A stretch of 64,000 bases of DNA from Solirubrobacter pauli (lineage in GTDB: Bacteria; Actinomycetota; Thermoleophilia; Solirubrobacterales; Solirubrobacteraceae): the NCBI RefSeq assembly GCF_003633755.1, contig NZ_RBIL01000002.1, positions 1,612,001 to 1,676,000 of the forward strand, given 5' to 3'. The position numbers and the translations under genes were made by a program. This document shows positions 18,455-27,541 of this stretch, piece after piece (position 1 is the first letter of the stretch; each line of letters begins with the position of its first letter). The notes under the pieces are model-generated. The model saw only the letters and a list, made by a program, of their open reading frames with translations. It did no database searches and was not told where the DNA came from.

Positions 18455-19341
18455 GTGCGGTCGTGCAGAGTAGCAGCCAGCACGCGGTCACGCCCGGCGT
18501 CTTTCGCTGCGTACAGCGCCTCGTCCGCGCGGGCGAGCAACGTCTCGGGTGTCTCCCCGTCCTCCCAGGTCGCGATCCCGATGCTCACGGTGATCGGAAC
18601 GGGCGTCGGCGCGGCCGCCACTTCCTCGCGCATGCGCTCTGCGGCGTGCATCGCGGCGTCGCCGTCGGTGTCGGGCAGCAGGACGAGGAACTCCTCGCCG
18701 CCGAGCCGGCCGAGCTGGTCCTCCTGACGCAGGTGCGTGCCCATGGCGTGGGCGGCGGCCACCAGCACCTCGTCGCCGACCTTGTGCCCGTGCGTGTCGT
18801 TGACGCGCTTGAAGTGGTCGATGTCGCAGACCGCGACCGAGAGCGGGTGGCCGTGACGGCGGGCGCCGGAGACCATCCCCGCGAGCTGGGTGAGGATGGC
18901 GCGGCGGTTCGAGAGCCCGGTGAGCGCGTCCTCGCGCAGGAGCGCCTCCAGGCGGGCGCCCTGGGCGACCAGCTCGTGCTGGAGCTCCTTCGTGCGCGCG
19001 GCGGCCTCCACGCGGGTGAGCACCTCCCCGTCGGCGACCGGCTCGATCAGGTAGTCCTGCACGCCACGCCGCATGCCCTCCACCGCCGCGTCCGGCGACA
19101 GCTCGGGGCGTTCGATCAGGAGGATCGCGGTGCCGTAGGCCACGGGGTCGGACTTGATGTCGCAGACCAGGTCGCCGCTGATGTCGGTGTGGATGAGCGC
19201 CACGTCGGGCTCCCACGCCCGGCAGTGCGCGAGCGCGGCGACAGGATCATCCGTCTCGCGTACGTCGTGCCCGGCGGCGGCCAGGACCCGTGCGATCCGG
19301 CGGCGCTTCGGGGTCAAGGCATGGGCCAGCAGCACCCGCAT
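18451..19341 (-). CDS. Diguanylate cyclase with degenerate receiver domain
   Basis: A 296-residue protein. Residues about 1-115 have a receiver-like fold, but the phosphorylation residues are missing: the acidic pair is replaced (VLLAHALTP), His stands at the usual Asp position (VALIHTDIS), and the conserved Lys is Glu (DYLIEPV). Residues about 130-290 form a complete GGDEF domain with an intact GGEEF active site and the inhibitory RxxD site (RQED) five residues before it. It should make cyclic di-GMP with product inhibition. It lies after ribF, separated by a hairpin, and its stop overlaps the rpsO start. That position, directly before and overlapping a ribosomal gene, is unusual. Confidence 0.92.
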   Translation of the reverse strand: MRVLLAHALTPKRRRIARVLAAAGHDVRETDDPVAALAHCRAWEPDVALIHTDISGDLVCDIKSDPVAYGTAILLIERPELSPDAAVEGMRRGVQDYLIEPVADGEVLTRVEAAARTKELQHELVAQGARLEALLREDALTGLSNRRAILTQLAGMVSGARRHGHPLSVAVCDIDHFKRVNDTHGHKVGDEVLVAAAHAMGTHLRQEDQLGRLGGEEFLVLLPDTDGDAAMHAAERMREEVAAAPTPVPITVSIGIATWEDGETPETLLARADEALYAAKDAGRDRVLAATLHDRT

Positions 19342-19344
19342 GTT

Positions 19345-19387
19345 CGTTCGTTACCCCGTTGACGCCGAGTCAAGACTCGGACGAACG
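19345..19387 (-). terminator. Hairpin between ribF and the GGDEF gene
   Basis: CCGAGTC (19365-19371) and GACTCGG (19374-19380) are perfect arms around AA. They sit within a wider pair CGTTCG (19345-19350) / CGAACG (19382-19387). It lies in the 54-nt gap after the ribF stop and probably ends the long rimP-ribF transcript, although no U-tract is present. Confidence 0.55.
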
Positions 19388-19395
19388 GCTACTTG

Positions 19396-20274
19396 TCAGA
19401 CCAAGCGCGCGATCTCGTCCACGTCACGGTGCATCTGCTCGATCAGCGCCTCCGCCGAGTCGAAGCGCTTCTCGCCCCGGATCCGGTCCACGAACTGCAG
19501 CCGCAGCTCGCGGTCGTAGAGGTCGCCGTCGAAGTCGAGCAGGAACGCCTCGACGAGCAGCCCGCGCCCGGTCACGAACGTCGGACGCACGCCGATCGAC
19601 ACCGCCGCTGTCCACTCCCCCATCCCGGGCACGATCGCGCGGCACGCGTAGATGCCGTGGTCGGGCACCGCGAGCGTCGGGTCGGGCACGAGGTTCGCGG
19701 TCGGGAAGCCGAGCGTGCGGCCGCGCTTGTCGCCGTGGGCGACGATCCCGCGCGTCTCGAACGGCGCGCCGAGGAAGCGCCCGGCCTCGGCGACCTGCCC
19801 GCCGGCGACGAGCCCGCGAATGTGCGTCGAGGAGACGATCTCCCCGTCGAGCTCGACCATGTCGGTCACGCGCGTAGAGAACGCGGCCTGCTCGCTCAGC
19901 AGCGCCGCGTCGCCGCGTGCGCGGTTGCCGAAGCGGAAGTTCTCGCCCACGGACACCCAGGTGGCACCGAGTCGCTCGATCAGCTCGTGGTCGATGAACT
20001 CCTGTGCCGTCTGCCCCATCCGCGCCCCGTCGAACGGGACCACGATCAGCTCCTCGACCCCGAGCCCGGCGATCAGGTCGGCCTTCTGCGCGAGCGTCGT
20101 CAGCAGCTTGGGCGCGGCCTCCGGCGCCACCACCGTGCGCGGGTGCGGCTCGAAGGTGAGGACGCTGTCGGCGCCGTCGATCACGGCCCGGTGGCCGACG
20201 TGGACGCCGTCGAACTCGCCGACGGCAAGCCGGCGCTCGCGACGGTCGGCATCTGGCAGCCAGGTCGTCTTCAC
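19396..20274 (-). CDS. ribF: Bifunctional riboflavin kinase / FAD synthetase
   Basis: Makes FMN and then FAD from riboflavin. The 292 residues have the N-terminal adenylyltransferase domain with GEFDGVHVGHRAVI (the common form has GNFDG, so Asn is Glu here) and SSTHIRGLVAGG. The C-terminal kinase domain has HGDKRGRTLGFPTANL. The start is GTG 20274, overlapping the truB stop as GTGA. It is the last gene of the run beginning at rimP, in the conserved order truB-ribF. No FMN riboswitch is visible, which fits its position inside an operon. Confidence 0.96.
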   Translation of the reverse strand: MKTTWLPDADRRERRLAVGEFDGVHVGHRAVIDGADSVLTFEPHPRTVVAPEAAPKLLTTLAQKADLIAGLGVEELIVVPFDGARMGQTAQEFIDHELIERLGATWVSVGENFRFGNRARGDAALLSEQAAFSTRVTDMVELDGEIVSSTHIRGLVAGGQVAEAGRFLGAPFETRGIVAHGDKRGRTLGFPTANLVPDPTLAVPDHGIYACRAIVPGMGEWTAAVSIGVRPTFVTGRGLLVEAFLLDFDGDLYDRELRLQFVDRIRGEKRFDSAEALIEQMHRDVDEIARLV

Positions 20275-21059
20275 GCCCGGAAGCCTACGACGGGCTTCAG
20301 GAGGTCGTTCTCACGCGGCTCCGCGAGCGCGATCAGTCCGTCCTCGTCGCGCAGGCGGACGGTGCCGTGCGCGCTGCCCGGGACGGCGACGCCGTGGGCG
20401 GCCTTCGCGGCCGCCTCGCCGGTGAGCTCCACCGCGGGCATGAACGCCAGCGCGTCGTCCAGGGAGATCAGGCGCTCCTCGGACGCGTCGGCGACGTCGA
20501 AGTCGCCGATCCGCGTGCGCCGGAGCTCGACGCAGTACGCGTCGCCCAGCTCCATGATCAGCGACCGCACGTACGTCCCCGACGAGCACTCGATCACGAA
20601 CGCCGCGCGGTCCTCCGTGCGCCACTCGCAGTCGAAGCGCGCGACGAACACCTGGCGTTCGGGGATCTCGACCGTCTCCCCCGCGCGGGCGAGCGCGTAA
20701 GCGCGCTTCCCGCCGATCTTGACGGCGCTGTAGGCGGGCGGACGCTGCGTGATGACGCCGGTCGGCAGGTGCAGCTCGCCGGGCATGTCCCCCGGCTCGA
20801 TCTCGCCCTCCGGATCACCGGTCGTGGACGTGTAGCCGAGCCGCGCGACGGTCTCGTAGCGCTTCGGTTGCGCCATCAGGAACCGCTGCACGCGCGTGGC
20901 GCGCCCGACCAGGATCAGCAGCAGCCCGGTCGCGAACGGGTCCAGCGTGCCCGCGTGCCCGACCTTGGTGCCCTTCGGCAGCCCGCGTCGGATCCGGGCC
21001 ACCACGTCGTGTGACGTGACCCCGGCGGGCTTGTCGACCAGCAGTACTCCGTCGTTCAT
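20271..21059 (-). CDS. truB: tRNA pseudouridine(55) synthase
   Basis: Forms pseudouridine 55 in the T-loop of tRNAs. The 262 residues include the N-terminal LLVDKPAGVTSHDVV, the catalytic Asp in GHAGTLDPFATGLLL, and the QRPPAYSAVKIGGKRAY and SSGTYVRSL motifs. The C-terminal PUA-like domain is short. ATG 21059 is chosen because homology begins there (MNDGVLLVDKPAG). It lies 5 nt after the nrnA stop. The neighbours rbfA, nrnA and ribF match the usual bacterial ribosome-maturation operon. Confidence 0.96.
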   Translation of the reverse strand: MNDGVLLVDKPAGVTSHDVVARIRRGLPKGTKVGHAGTLDPFATGLLLILVGRATRVQRFLMAQPKRYETVARLGYTSTTGDPEGEIEPGDMPGELHLPTGVITQRPPAYSAVKIGGKRAYALARAGETVEIPERQVFVARFDCEWRTEDRAAFVIECSSGTYVRSLIMELGDAYCVELRRTRIGDFDVADASEERLISLDDALAFMPAVELTGEAAAKAAHGVAVPGSAHGTVRLRDEDGLIALAEPRENDLLKPVVGFRA

Positions 21060-21064
21060 GGCGA

Positions 21065-22051
21065 TCAGAGCTGCTGGGCGAGCTGTTCCCGCAGGAACGA
21101 GACCAACTCGGGGAACTCGAGCTCGGTGGAGAAGCCGGCCGCGCGGCGATGGCCACCGCCGCCGCCCGCCCGCGCGATCGCGGAGACGTCCACGCGGTCG
21201 TCGGTGGCGCGCAGGGAGACCTTGCGCGTGCCGCTGCCGCCCAGCTGCTCGCGCACGAGGCCCGCGACCGCGGTGCCCTCGACGGAGCGCAAGTGGTCCA
21301 CGACGCCCTCGGAGAAGGACTCGTCGGCGCCGGCCACGCGGTAGTCGTCGGCGGTGAGCTGCGTGACGGTCAGCAGGCCGCCGTCGAAGCGCTCGACGTT
21401 CGTCAGGCCGCGCGCCAGCAGCACGAGCTTGCCGTGCGGGACGCCCTCGTAGAGGTGCCGGTAGATCTCGTGCGGCTGCAGGCCGTTCGCGATCAGCTCC
21501 GCGGCCATCTCGTGCGCGCGCGGGCCGGTGTTCTCGTACATGAAGCGGCCGGTGTCCGTGACCAGGCCGACGTAGAGCGCGTCCGCCACCGCGGTGGACA
21601 CCTCGACGCCCAGCCCGTGCGCGAGGTCCCAGACCATCTCGGCCGTGCACGAGGAGTGCGGGTCGACGTGGTTGATCGCGCCGAAGCGGGTGTTGTCGTG
21701 GTGGTGGTCGACGTTGACCACCAGTTGCGCGCCCGCGTCGCCGACCGGCGAGCGGTCGATGTTGCCGCAGTCGAGGAAGATCAGGACGCGCTCGCTCAGG
21801 TCGGCGGGCGGCTCGGTGACGAGGCCGTCGAGCTCGATGAAGCGGTACTCGTACGGCAGCGGGAACTCCTCGGCGGGCAGGAACGCCAACGCGTCCTTGC
21901 CCAGGGCCGCCAGCACGCCCTGCATGGCCGCGAGCGAGCCGACGGCGTCGCCGTCCGGGCGCTCGTGCGTCGTCAGGCAGAACCGCTCGTGTCCGCGGAT
22001 CGCCTGCAACACCTCGTCCCGCGCCGATCGCGACCCGTTCGATCCCCCCAT
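21065..22051 (-). CDS. nrnA: DHH-family nanoRNase / pAp phosphatase
   Basis: A 328-residue DHH/DHHA1 phosphoesterase. The metal-binding motifs are HERPDGDAVGS, FLDCGN, VNVDHHHDN (the DHH signature) and GLVTDTGRF. The C-terminal DHHA1 motif is GGGGHRRAAG. Members degrade short oligoribonucleotides and often dephosphorylate 3'-phosphoadenosine 5'-phosphate. The gene sits between rbfA and truB, the normal actinobacterial place. The ATG overlaps the rbfA stop by one base (TGATG). The symbol follows family convention. Confidence 0.93.
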   Translation of the reverse strand: MGGSNGSRSARDEVLQAIRGHERFCLTTHERPDGDAVGSLAAMQGVLAALGKDALAFLPAEEFPLPYEYRFIELDGLVTEPPADLSERVLIFLDCGNIDRSPVGDAGAQLVVNVDHHHDNTRFGAINHVDPHSSCTAEMVWDLAHGLGVEVSTAVADALYVGLVTDTGRFMYENTGPRAHEMAAELIANGLQPHEIYRHLYEGVPHGKLVLLARGLTNVERFDGGLLTVTQLTADDYRVAGADESFSEGVVDHLRSVEGTAVAGLVREQLGGSGTRKVSLRATDDRVDVSAIARAGGGGGHRRAAGFSTELEFPELVSFLREQLAQQL

Positions 22052-22395
22052 CAGGACGGGTCTTCCTGATCGAGAATCTCTGTAATCCGCATTCCGCGCT
22101 CCGGCGTGTCGTCGTAGACGAACTGCAGCTGCGGCGTGTTCTTCATCCGCAGCTCGGACCCGACGCGGCGCTGGAGGAAACCGTGTGCGCTGTCGAGCGC
22201 CTGCAACGTCCGCCGGCGCTCGCCGGGGTTGCCGAGCACCGACACGAAAACGCGGGCATGGCGAATGTCAGGCGATGTCTCGACTGCGGTCACGGTGACG
22301 AATCCGACCCTCGGGTCCTTCAGCTCTGTGGTGATCGCGGCGGACAAGACCTCCCTCACGGCCTCGTTGACCCGACGCATCCGATCGGAGGTCAT
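22051..22395 (-). CDS. rbfA: Ribosome-binding factor A
   Basis: A 114-residue KH-fold protein required for late 30S maturation. It shows the family pattern RMRRVNEAVREVLSAAITTEL, KDPRVGFVTVTAVETSPDIR and the end with ELRMKNTPQLQFVYDDTPERG. The ATG overlaps the stop of the DUF503 gene as ATGA. It lies in the conserved infB-DUF503-rbfA order. Confidence 0.96.
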   Translation of the reverse strand: MTSDRMRRVNEAVREVLSAAITTELKDPRVGFVTVTAVETSPDIRHARVFVSVLGNPGERRRTLQALDSAHGFLQRRVGSELRMKNTPQLQFVYDDTPERGMRITEILDQEDPS

Positions 22396-22691
22396 CCTAG
22401 TGACTCCAGGTCTTCCCAGGATGCGAGCCGGTATTCAAGGCGAACCCCCTGTGGGAATCGGCCGTCCAGCGCACGCTGGATGGTGTCGACGGTGTGCTCG
22501 GCGAGCGTCACGGAGCGGGCCGCGATCGCGACCGCGAGCGTCGAACGCTGCCAGGAATCTTGGTGAGCCACTTCAGCCACGGAAACGTGTAGGCGCTCCC
22601 GGAGGAGCGCCTTTACGCGGTTGAGCTCGGCTCGCTTGCCCTTCAGCGAGCCGACCTCCGGAAAGAACAGATGCACGCGCATGAGAACCAC
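22392..22691 (-). CDS. DUF503 (YlxP-like) family protein
   Basis: A small ribosome-operon protein of about 99 residues with the DUF503 core EVGSLKGKRAELNRVKALL, VSVAEVAHQDSWQRSTLAVA and a Leu-rich C-terminal helix. A role in RNA binding or ribosome assembly is suspected for the family but not established. The start is ambiguous: GTG 22691 has GGAAGAG 9 nt upstream and fits the family N-terminus, while ATG 22682 lacks spacing. It lies between infB and rbfA, its usual place. Confidence 0.87.
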   Translation of the reverse strand: MVLMRVHLFFPEVGSLKGKRAELNRVKALLRERLHVSVAEVAHQDSWQRSTLAVAIAARSVTLAEHTVDTIQRALDGRFPQGVRLEYRLASWEDLESLG

Positions 22692-22716
22692 GTACGCGTG
22701 CTCTTCCACGATCGTC

Positions 22717-25077
22717 TTAGGAGAGCTTGCGCTCCACCTGTCGGGTCTCGTAGACCTCCAGCGTGTCGCCCTGCTGCACGTTCTGGAAGTTGGCGAGCAC
22801 GATGCCGCACTCGAAGCCCGTGAGGACCTCGCGCACGTCCTCGTTGAAGCGACGCAGCGAGCCGATCTCGCCGTCGTGCACGACCGAGCCGTCACGGATC
22901 ACGCGCACCTTCGCGCCGCGCGTGACCTTGCCGTCGGTGACCATGCAGCCGGCGATGATGCCGATCTTGGACGCGCGGAACGTCTCGCGCACCTCGACCG
23001 TGCCGACGATGTCCTCGACGGTCTCCGGCGCGAGCATGCCCTCCATGGCGTCACGGAGCTCTTCGATCGCGCGGTAGATGATCGAGTACGTGCGGATCTC
23101 GACGCCCTCACGCTGGGCGAGCAGCGCCGCCTCGCCGACCGGGCGGACGTTGAAGCCGATCACGATCGCCTCGGACGCCGCCGCCAGGTTGATGTCGGAC
23201 TCGGTGATGCCGCCGACGCCCGAGTGCACGATCTGCACCAGGATCTCGTCCTGCGGCAGCTTGGCGATCTCGTCCTCGAACGCTTCCAGGGAACCGGAGA
23301 CGTCCGCCTTGATGACGACGCCGAGCTCCTTCTGACCGCCCTGCTGGTCGAACAGCTTCGCCAGCGAGAACTTGATGCCGCCACGCCGCGCCTGCGCCTC
23401 CTGCTTGAGGCGGTGGGCACGCTCGCCGGCGATCTGACGCGCCTTGCGGTCGTTCTCGACGACGCGCACGAACTCGCCCGCCTCCGGGACCGTGTCGAAG
23501 CCGAGGACCTCGACCGGCTCGGCCGGGGTCGCCGTCTTGACGCGCTTGCCCTTGTAGTCCGACATCGCCCGCACGCGGCCCCAGTGGGCGCCCGCGACGA
23601 TGGCGTCGCCGATCTTGAGCGTGCCGCGCTGGACCAGGACGGTCACGACGGCGCCACGGCCCGGGTCGAGCTTGGACTCGATCACCGTGCCGGACGCATC
23701 GGCGTCCGGGTTGGCGGTGAGCTCCTCGATCTCGGCCGTCAGCAGCAGGCCCTCGAGCAGGTCGTCGAGACCGGCATGGGTCTTGGCCGACACGTCCACG
23801 AACATCGTGTCCCCGCCCCACTCCTCCGGCTGGAGGCCGAGCTGGGTCATCTCCGTACGGACGCGGTCGGGCTGCGCGCCCTCCTTGTCGATCTTGTTGA
23901 CCGCCACGACGATCGGCACGTCGGCCGCCTTCGCGTGGTCGACGGCCTCGCGGGTCTGCGGGCGCACGCCGTCGTCGGCGGCGACCACGATCACGGCGAT
24001 GTCCGTCGCCTCGGCACCACGGGCACGCATGGCGGTGAACGCCTCGTGGCCCGGGGTGTCCAGGAACGTGATGACCTTGTCGTTCTTGTGGACCTGGTAC
24101 GCGCCGATGTGCTGCGTGATGCCACCGGCCTCGCCCGCGGCCACCTCGGACTCGCGGATCGCGTCCAGCAGCGACGTCTTGCCGTGGTCGACGTGACCCA
24201 TGATCGTGATCACCGGCGGACGCGGCTCGAGATCCTCGTCCTCGTCCTCGTACGTCGGGTCCGCGTTCGCGTCCTCGGCGGCCGTGACGATCTCGATCTG
24301 CTTCTCGAACTCGTCGGCGAGCACCTGGATCGCCTCGTCGGTCAGCGTCTGCGTCAGGGTCGCCATCTCGCCGAGGCCCATCAGCTTCTTGATGACCTCC
24401 GGCACGGGCACGCCCAGGTACTCCGCGACGTCCTTGACGGTCGACCCGGAGTTGACGCGGATGACGTCAGCCTTCAGCGAGCTGGTGTCCTGCGCGACGG
24501 GCTCTTCGTAGGTACCGCGACGGCGACGGCCACCGCGACGGCGCGGCGGACGGTTGGGACCGCCAGGGCCACCGGGACCGCCGGGACGGCCAGGGCCGCC
24601 GCCGGGACCGCCGGGGCCGCCGGGGCCGCCCGGACGGCGCGAGGCCTGCGAGTCGATGACGACGCGGCGAACGCCGCCGCCGCCGGGACCCCGGTCTCCC
24701 TGAAGGCTGGTACGGGAAGGACGGCGCTGCTGGTCGCGGCCACCGGGGCCTTGACCGTCGCGGGCGCCGGGCTTGGGCTTGGGCTTCGCCTTCGGCTTGG
24801 GCGGAGCGATGTTCTCCGCGCGCGGGGCGCGGGCCGTGCCGTGGCCGAAGCCGGCACGGGCCTGCAGCGGCTGGGCCGGCGGCTTCTTGGCGACAGCGCC
24901 GTTGGCAGCGGCGGCCTTGGGCTTGGGCTTACCGGTGAGCGCAGCGTCGGCGAGCTTCTCGTCCACGGCGGTCGCGGCAGCCTTCACGTCAAGTCCGTAC
25001 GCATTCAGGCGCTTGATGACCTCCGGGAGAGGCATCGAATATTGCTTGGCTAGCTCGTGGACGCGCTTCTTGGCCAT
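22717..25077 (-). CDS. infB: Translation initiation factor IF-2
   Basis: A 786-residue GTPase that places initiator tRNA on the 30S subunit. The N-terminus has the IF2N domain ([20 protein letters not shown]). A Pro/Gly/Arg-rich linker of about 160 residues ([18 protein letters not shown] type) follows, then a second IF2N. The G domain has [20 protein letters not shown] and the SAK motif, followed by domains II, III and the initiator-tRNA-binding C2. ATG 25077 is chosen because IF2N starts there. The 5' end overlaps the end of the YlxR frame by 28 nt. It is in the standard nusA-ylxR-infB order. Confidence 0.98.
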   Translation of the reverse strand: MAKKRVHELAKQYSMPLPEVIKRLNAYGLDVKAAATAVDEKLADAALTGKPKPKAAAANGAVAKKPPAQPLQARAGFGHGTARAPRAENIAPPKPKAKPKPKPGARDGQGPGGRDQQRRPSRTSLQGDRGPGGGGVRRVVIDSQASRRPGGPGGPGGPGGGPGRPGGPGGPGGPNRPPRRRGGRRRRGTYEEPVAQDTSSLKADVIRVNSGSTVKDVAEYLGVPVPEVIKKLMGLGEMATLTQTLTDEAIQVLADEFEKQIEIVTAAEDANADPTYEDEDEDLEPRPPVITIMGHVDHGKTSLLDAIRESEVAAGEAGGITQHIGAYQVHKNDKVITFLDTPGHEAFTAMRARGAEATDIAVIVVAADDGVRPQTREAVDHAKAADVPIVVAVNKIDKEGAQPDRVRTEMTQLGLQPEEWGGDTMFVDVSAKTHAGLDDLLEGLLLTAEIEELTANPDADASGTVIESKLDPGRGAVVTVLVQRGTLKIGDAIVAGAHWGRVRAMSDYKGKRVKTATPAEPVEVLGFDTVPEAGEFVRVVENDRKARQIAGERAHRLKQEAQARRGGIKFSLAKLFDQQGGQKELGVVIKADVSGSLEAFEDEIAKLPQDEILVQIVHSGVGGITESDINLAAASEAIVIGFNVRPVGEAALLAQREGVEIRTYSIIYRAIEELRDAMEGMLAPETVEDIVGTVEVRETFRASKIGIIAGCMVTDGKVTRGAKVRVIRDGSVVHDGEIGSLRRFNEDVREVLTGFECGIVLANFQNVQQGDTLEVYETRQVERKLS

Positions 25078-25364
25078 GTTTGGGTTAAGTCTACGGTTTC
25101 CTGTGAGAGGGACACGGGCGCGCGGAACGCGCGGTTGAAGGCACGACGGGCTGTCGCGGCTTCGAAGCAGTCGCGGACTGGATGCAGCCAGGCGCCCCGA
25201 CCTGGCAGGGACGCGCGAGGATCCGGCACCGCGCAACCGTCCACGTTAGCGAAGCGCAGCAATCGAGCCCGTGGCTCGACCGCTCCGCAGCCCACGCAAC
25301 GGCGCCGAGGCCCCGCCTCGAGCTCGGACGCTCGGGGCGGGGCGGCGGTGCTGCTCGGCTTGGA
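25050..25364 (-). CDS. ylxR: YlxR (DUF448) family protein, start codon unclear
   Basis: Between nusA and infB a frame encodes a YlxR-type nucleic-acid-binding protein: RRRCVGCGAVEPRARLLRFA, DPRASLPGRGAWLHPVRDC and an Ala/Arg-rich C-terminal helix, ending 28 nt inside infB. I can find no ATG, GTG, TTG or CTG in this frame between the last part of nusA and the conserved RRRCVGCG. The first candidate, the GTG inside CVGCG, would cut the conserved motif. The frame is +1 relative to the nusA end, so the real start, or a frameshift from nusA, is unresolved. The 5' limit given here is only approximate. Confidence 0.72.
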   Translation of the reverse strand, partial: SKPSSTAAPPRASELEAGPRRRCVGCGAVEPRARLLRFANVDGCAVPDPRASLPGRGAWLHPVRDCFEAATARRAFNRAFRAPVSLSQETVDLTQTWPRSASTS

Positions 25365-25365
25365 A

Positions 25366-26637
<1,272 letters not shown>

Positions 26638-26642
26638 AGGCC

Positions 26643-27059
26643 TCAGTCTCCCACGAGATTCGAACGGTGGATGTCGGCGTAGGCGATCGACACGACGCCG
26701 GTCGACGCGGCAACGGTGACCGTGTCGTCGGTGGCGTTCAGCAACTCGCCGGTGAACGTCTTGTGGCCGTCCTTGGCCTCCCGCGTGCGGACCTTCGCCT
26801 TGCGCCCGACGTAGCGGCGGAAGTGCTCCGGCTTCGAGAGCGGGCGCTGCGTCCCCGGGCTGGAGACCTCGAGCGCGTAACGCTCGCGGAGCTCCGGCAG
26901 CTGGAGGGTCACGCGCTCGCACAGGTCGAGCGACACGCCCTGCGGATGGTCGATGAAGAGGCGAACAAGGTCGCCTCCGACGACCTCGGCGAGCAGCACC
27001 TCGACCTCAGGTTCCGTCTCCGCCAGACGGGCCTCGATCTCGGCCTGGATATTGCTCAT
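26643..27059 (-). CDS. rimP: Ribosome maturation factor RimP
   Basis: A 138-residue 30S maturation factor. The N-terminal domain has VEVLLAEVVGGDLVRLFIDH and the conserved ALEVSSPGTQRPLSKPEHF. The C-terminal SH3-like domain includes FTGELLNATDDTVTV. ATG 27059 has a strong GGGAGGTGAC site directly before it. It heads the run through ribF and is preceded by a structured leader ending in an intrinsic terminator-like hairpin. Confidence 0.96.
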   Translation of the reverse strand: MSNIQAEIEARLAETEPEVEVLLAEVVGGDLVRLFIDHPQGVSLDLCERVTLQLPELRERYALEVSSPGTQRPLSKPEHFRRYVGRKAKVRTREAKDGHKTFTGELLNATDDTVTVAASTGVVSIAYADIHRSNLVGD

Positions 27060-27077
27060 GTCACCTCCCTTATTCAT

Positions 27078-27103
27078 AAAAAAAGCGGGCTCTTCGCCCG
27101 CTT
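27078..27103 (-). terminator. Intrinsic terminator or attenuator in the rimP leader
   Basis: On the minus strand AAGCGGGC (27103-27096), a 5-nt loop and GCCCGCTT (27090-27083) form an 8-bp stem followed directly by T residues down to 27078. It lies only about 20 nt before the rimP start. It can end the upstream operon, and could also act as an attenuator for rimP-nusA-infB. It is one of the few hairpins in this window with a real U-tract. Confidence 0.82.
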
Positions 27104-27106
27104 CCC

Positions 27107-27165
27107 AAAGTGGCCTACCGGCCGCGAAAAGCTTGTCCGTTCAGGTTAGCAGCGGACGCCACTTT
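27107..27165 (-). ncRNA. Structured leader element upstream of rimP
   Basis: Directly after the TPR gene stop, AAAGTGGC (minus, from 27165) pairs with GCCACTTT (ending 27107), 8 bp exact. Inside, GTCCG (27157-27153) pairs with CGGAC (27139-27135), and a GC-rich bulge region follows. The element ends just before the terminator hairpin, a layout typical of attenuation leaders. I do not recognise a known class. Confidence 0.5.
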
Positions 27166-27524
27166 CAGGCTGCATTGCGCGCACGATCCCGGTAGATCGC
27201 GTAGTCGCGGCGGCGGGGGTTCATGTTGGCGGCGAGCGTGAGCGGCTTGCGGGCCTCGCGGTTGCGCCCCAGCTGCATCAGGCTGCGGCCGAGGCAGAAC
27301 AGCGCGTAGTCGTTCGTGGGCGCGCGGTCGACGACCGCCTCGAACTCCGCGCGGGCCGGCTCGTAGTTGCCGGAGCGGTAGTACGCCCGGCCGAGCGCCT
27401 CGCGGATCGAGGTCTTCTCCGGGTCCAGGTCGCGCGCCTTCTGCAGCGGGACCGTGGCCTGGTGGAAGTGCCCATCCTCCAGCAGCGCCATTCCTCGCTG
27501 GTAGAGGTCATAGACATCGTCCAT
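27165..27524 (-). CDS. Tetratricopeptide-repeat protein
   Basis: A 119-residue all-helical protein of about three TPR units, opening MDDVYDLYQRGMALLEDGHF. Repeats are visible in AREALGRAYYRSGNYEPA-type spacing (Gly8, Ala20, Pro32 pattern) and in ALFCLGRSLMQLGRNREARK. There is no signal peptide. It lies 17 nt after the transglutaminase gene on the same strand and is the last gene before the rimP leader terminator, so it likely acts as a scaffold in the MoxR/DUF58/transglutaminase system, or is simply cotranscribed. Confidence 0.88.
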   Translation of the reverse strand: MDDVYDLYQRGMALLEDGHFHQATVPLQKARDLDPEKTSIREALGRAYYRSGNYEPARAEFEAVVDRAPTNDYALFCLGRSLMQLGRNREARKPLTLAANMNPRRRDYAIYRDRARNAA

Positions 27525-27541
27525 CCCCTGGATTGTAGGCC

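Noticed and set aside
20275-20330. FMN riboswitch before ribF
   Set aside because: ribF overlaps truB, so there is no leader, and no conserved riboswitch core is visible.
25250-25262. GTG inside CVGCG-like codons as the ylxR start
   Set aside because: It would remove the conserved RRxCVGC motif and has no ribosome site; listed instead as an unresolved start.
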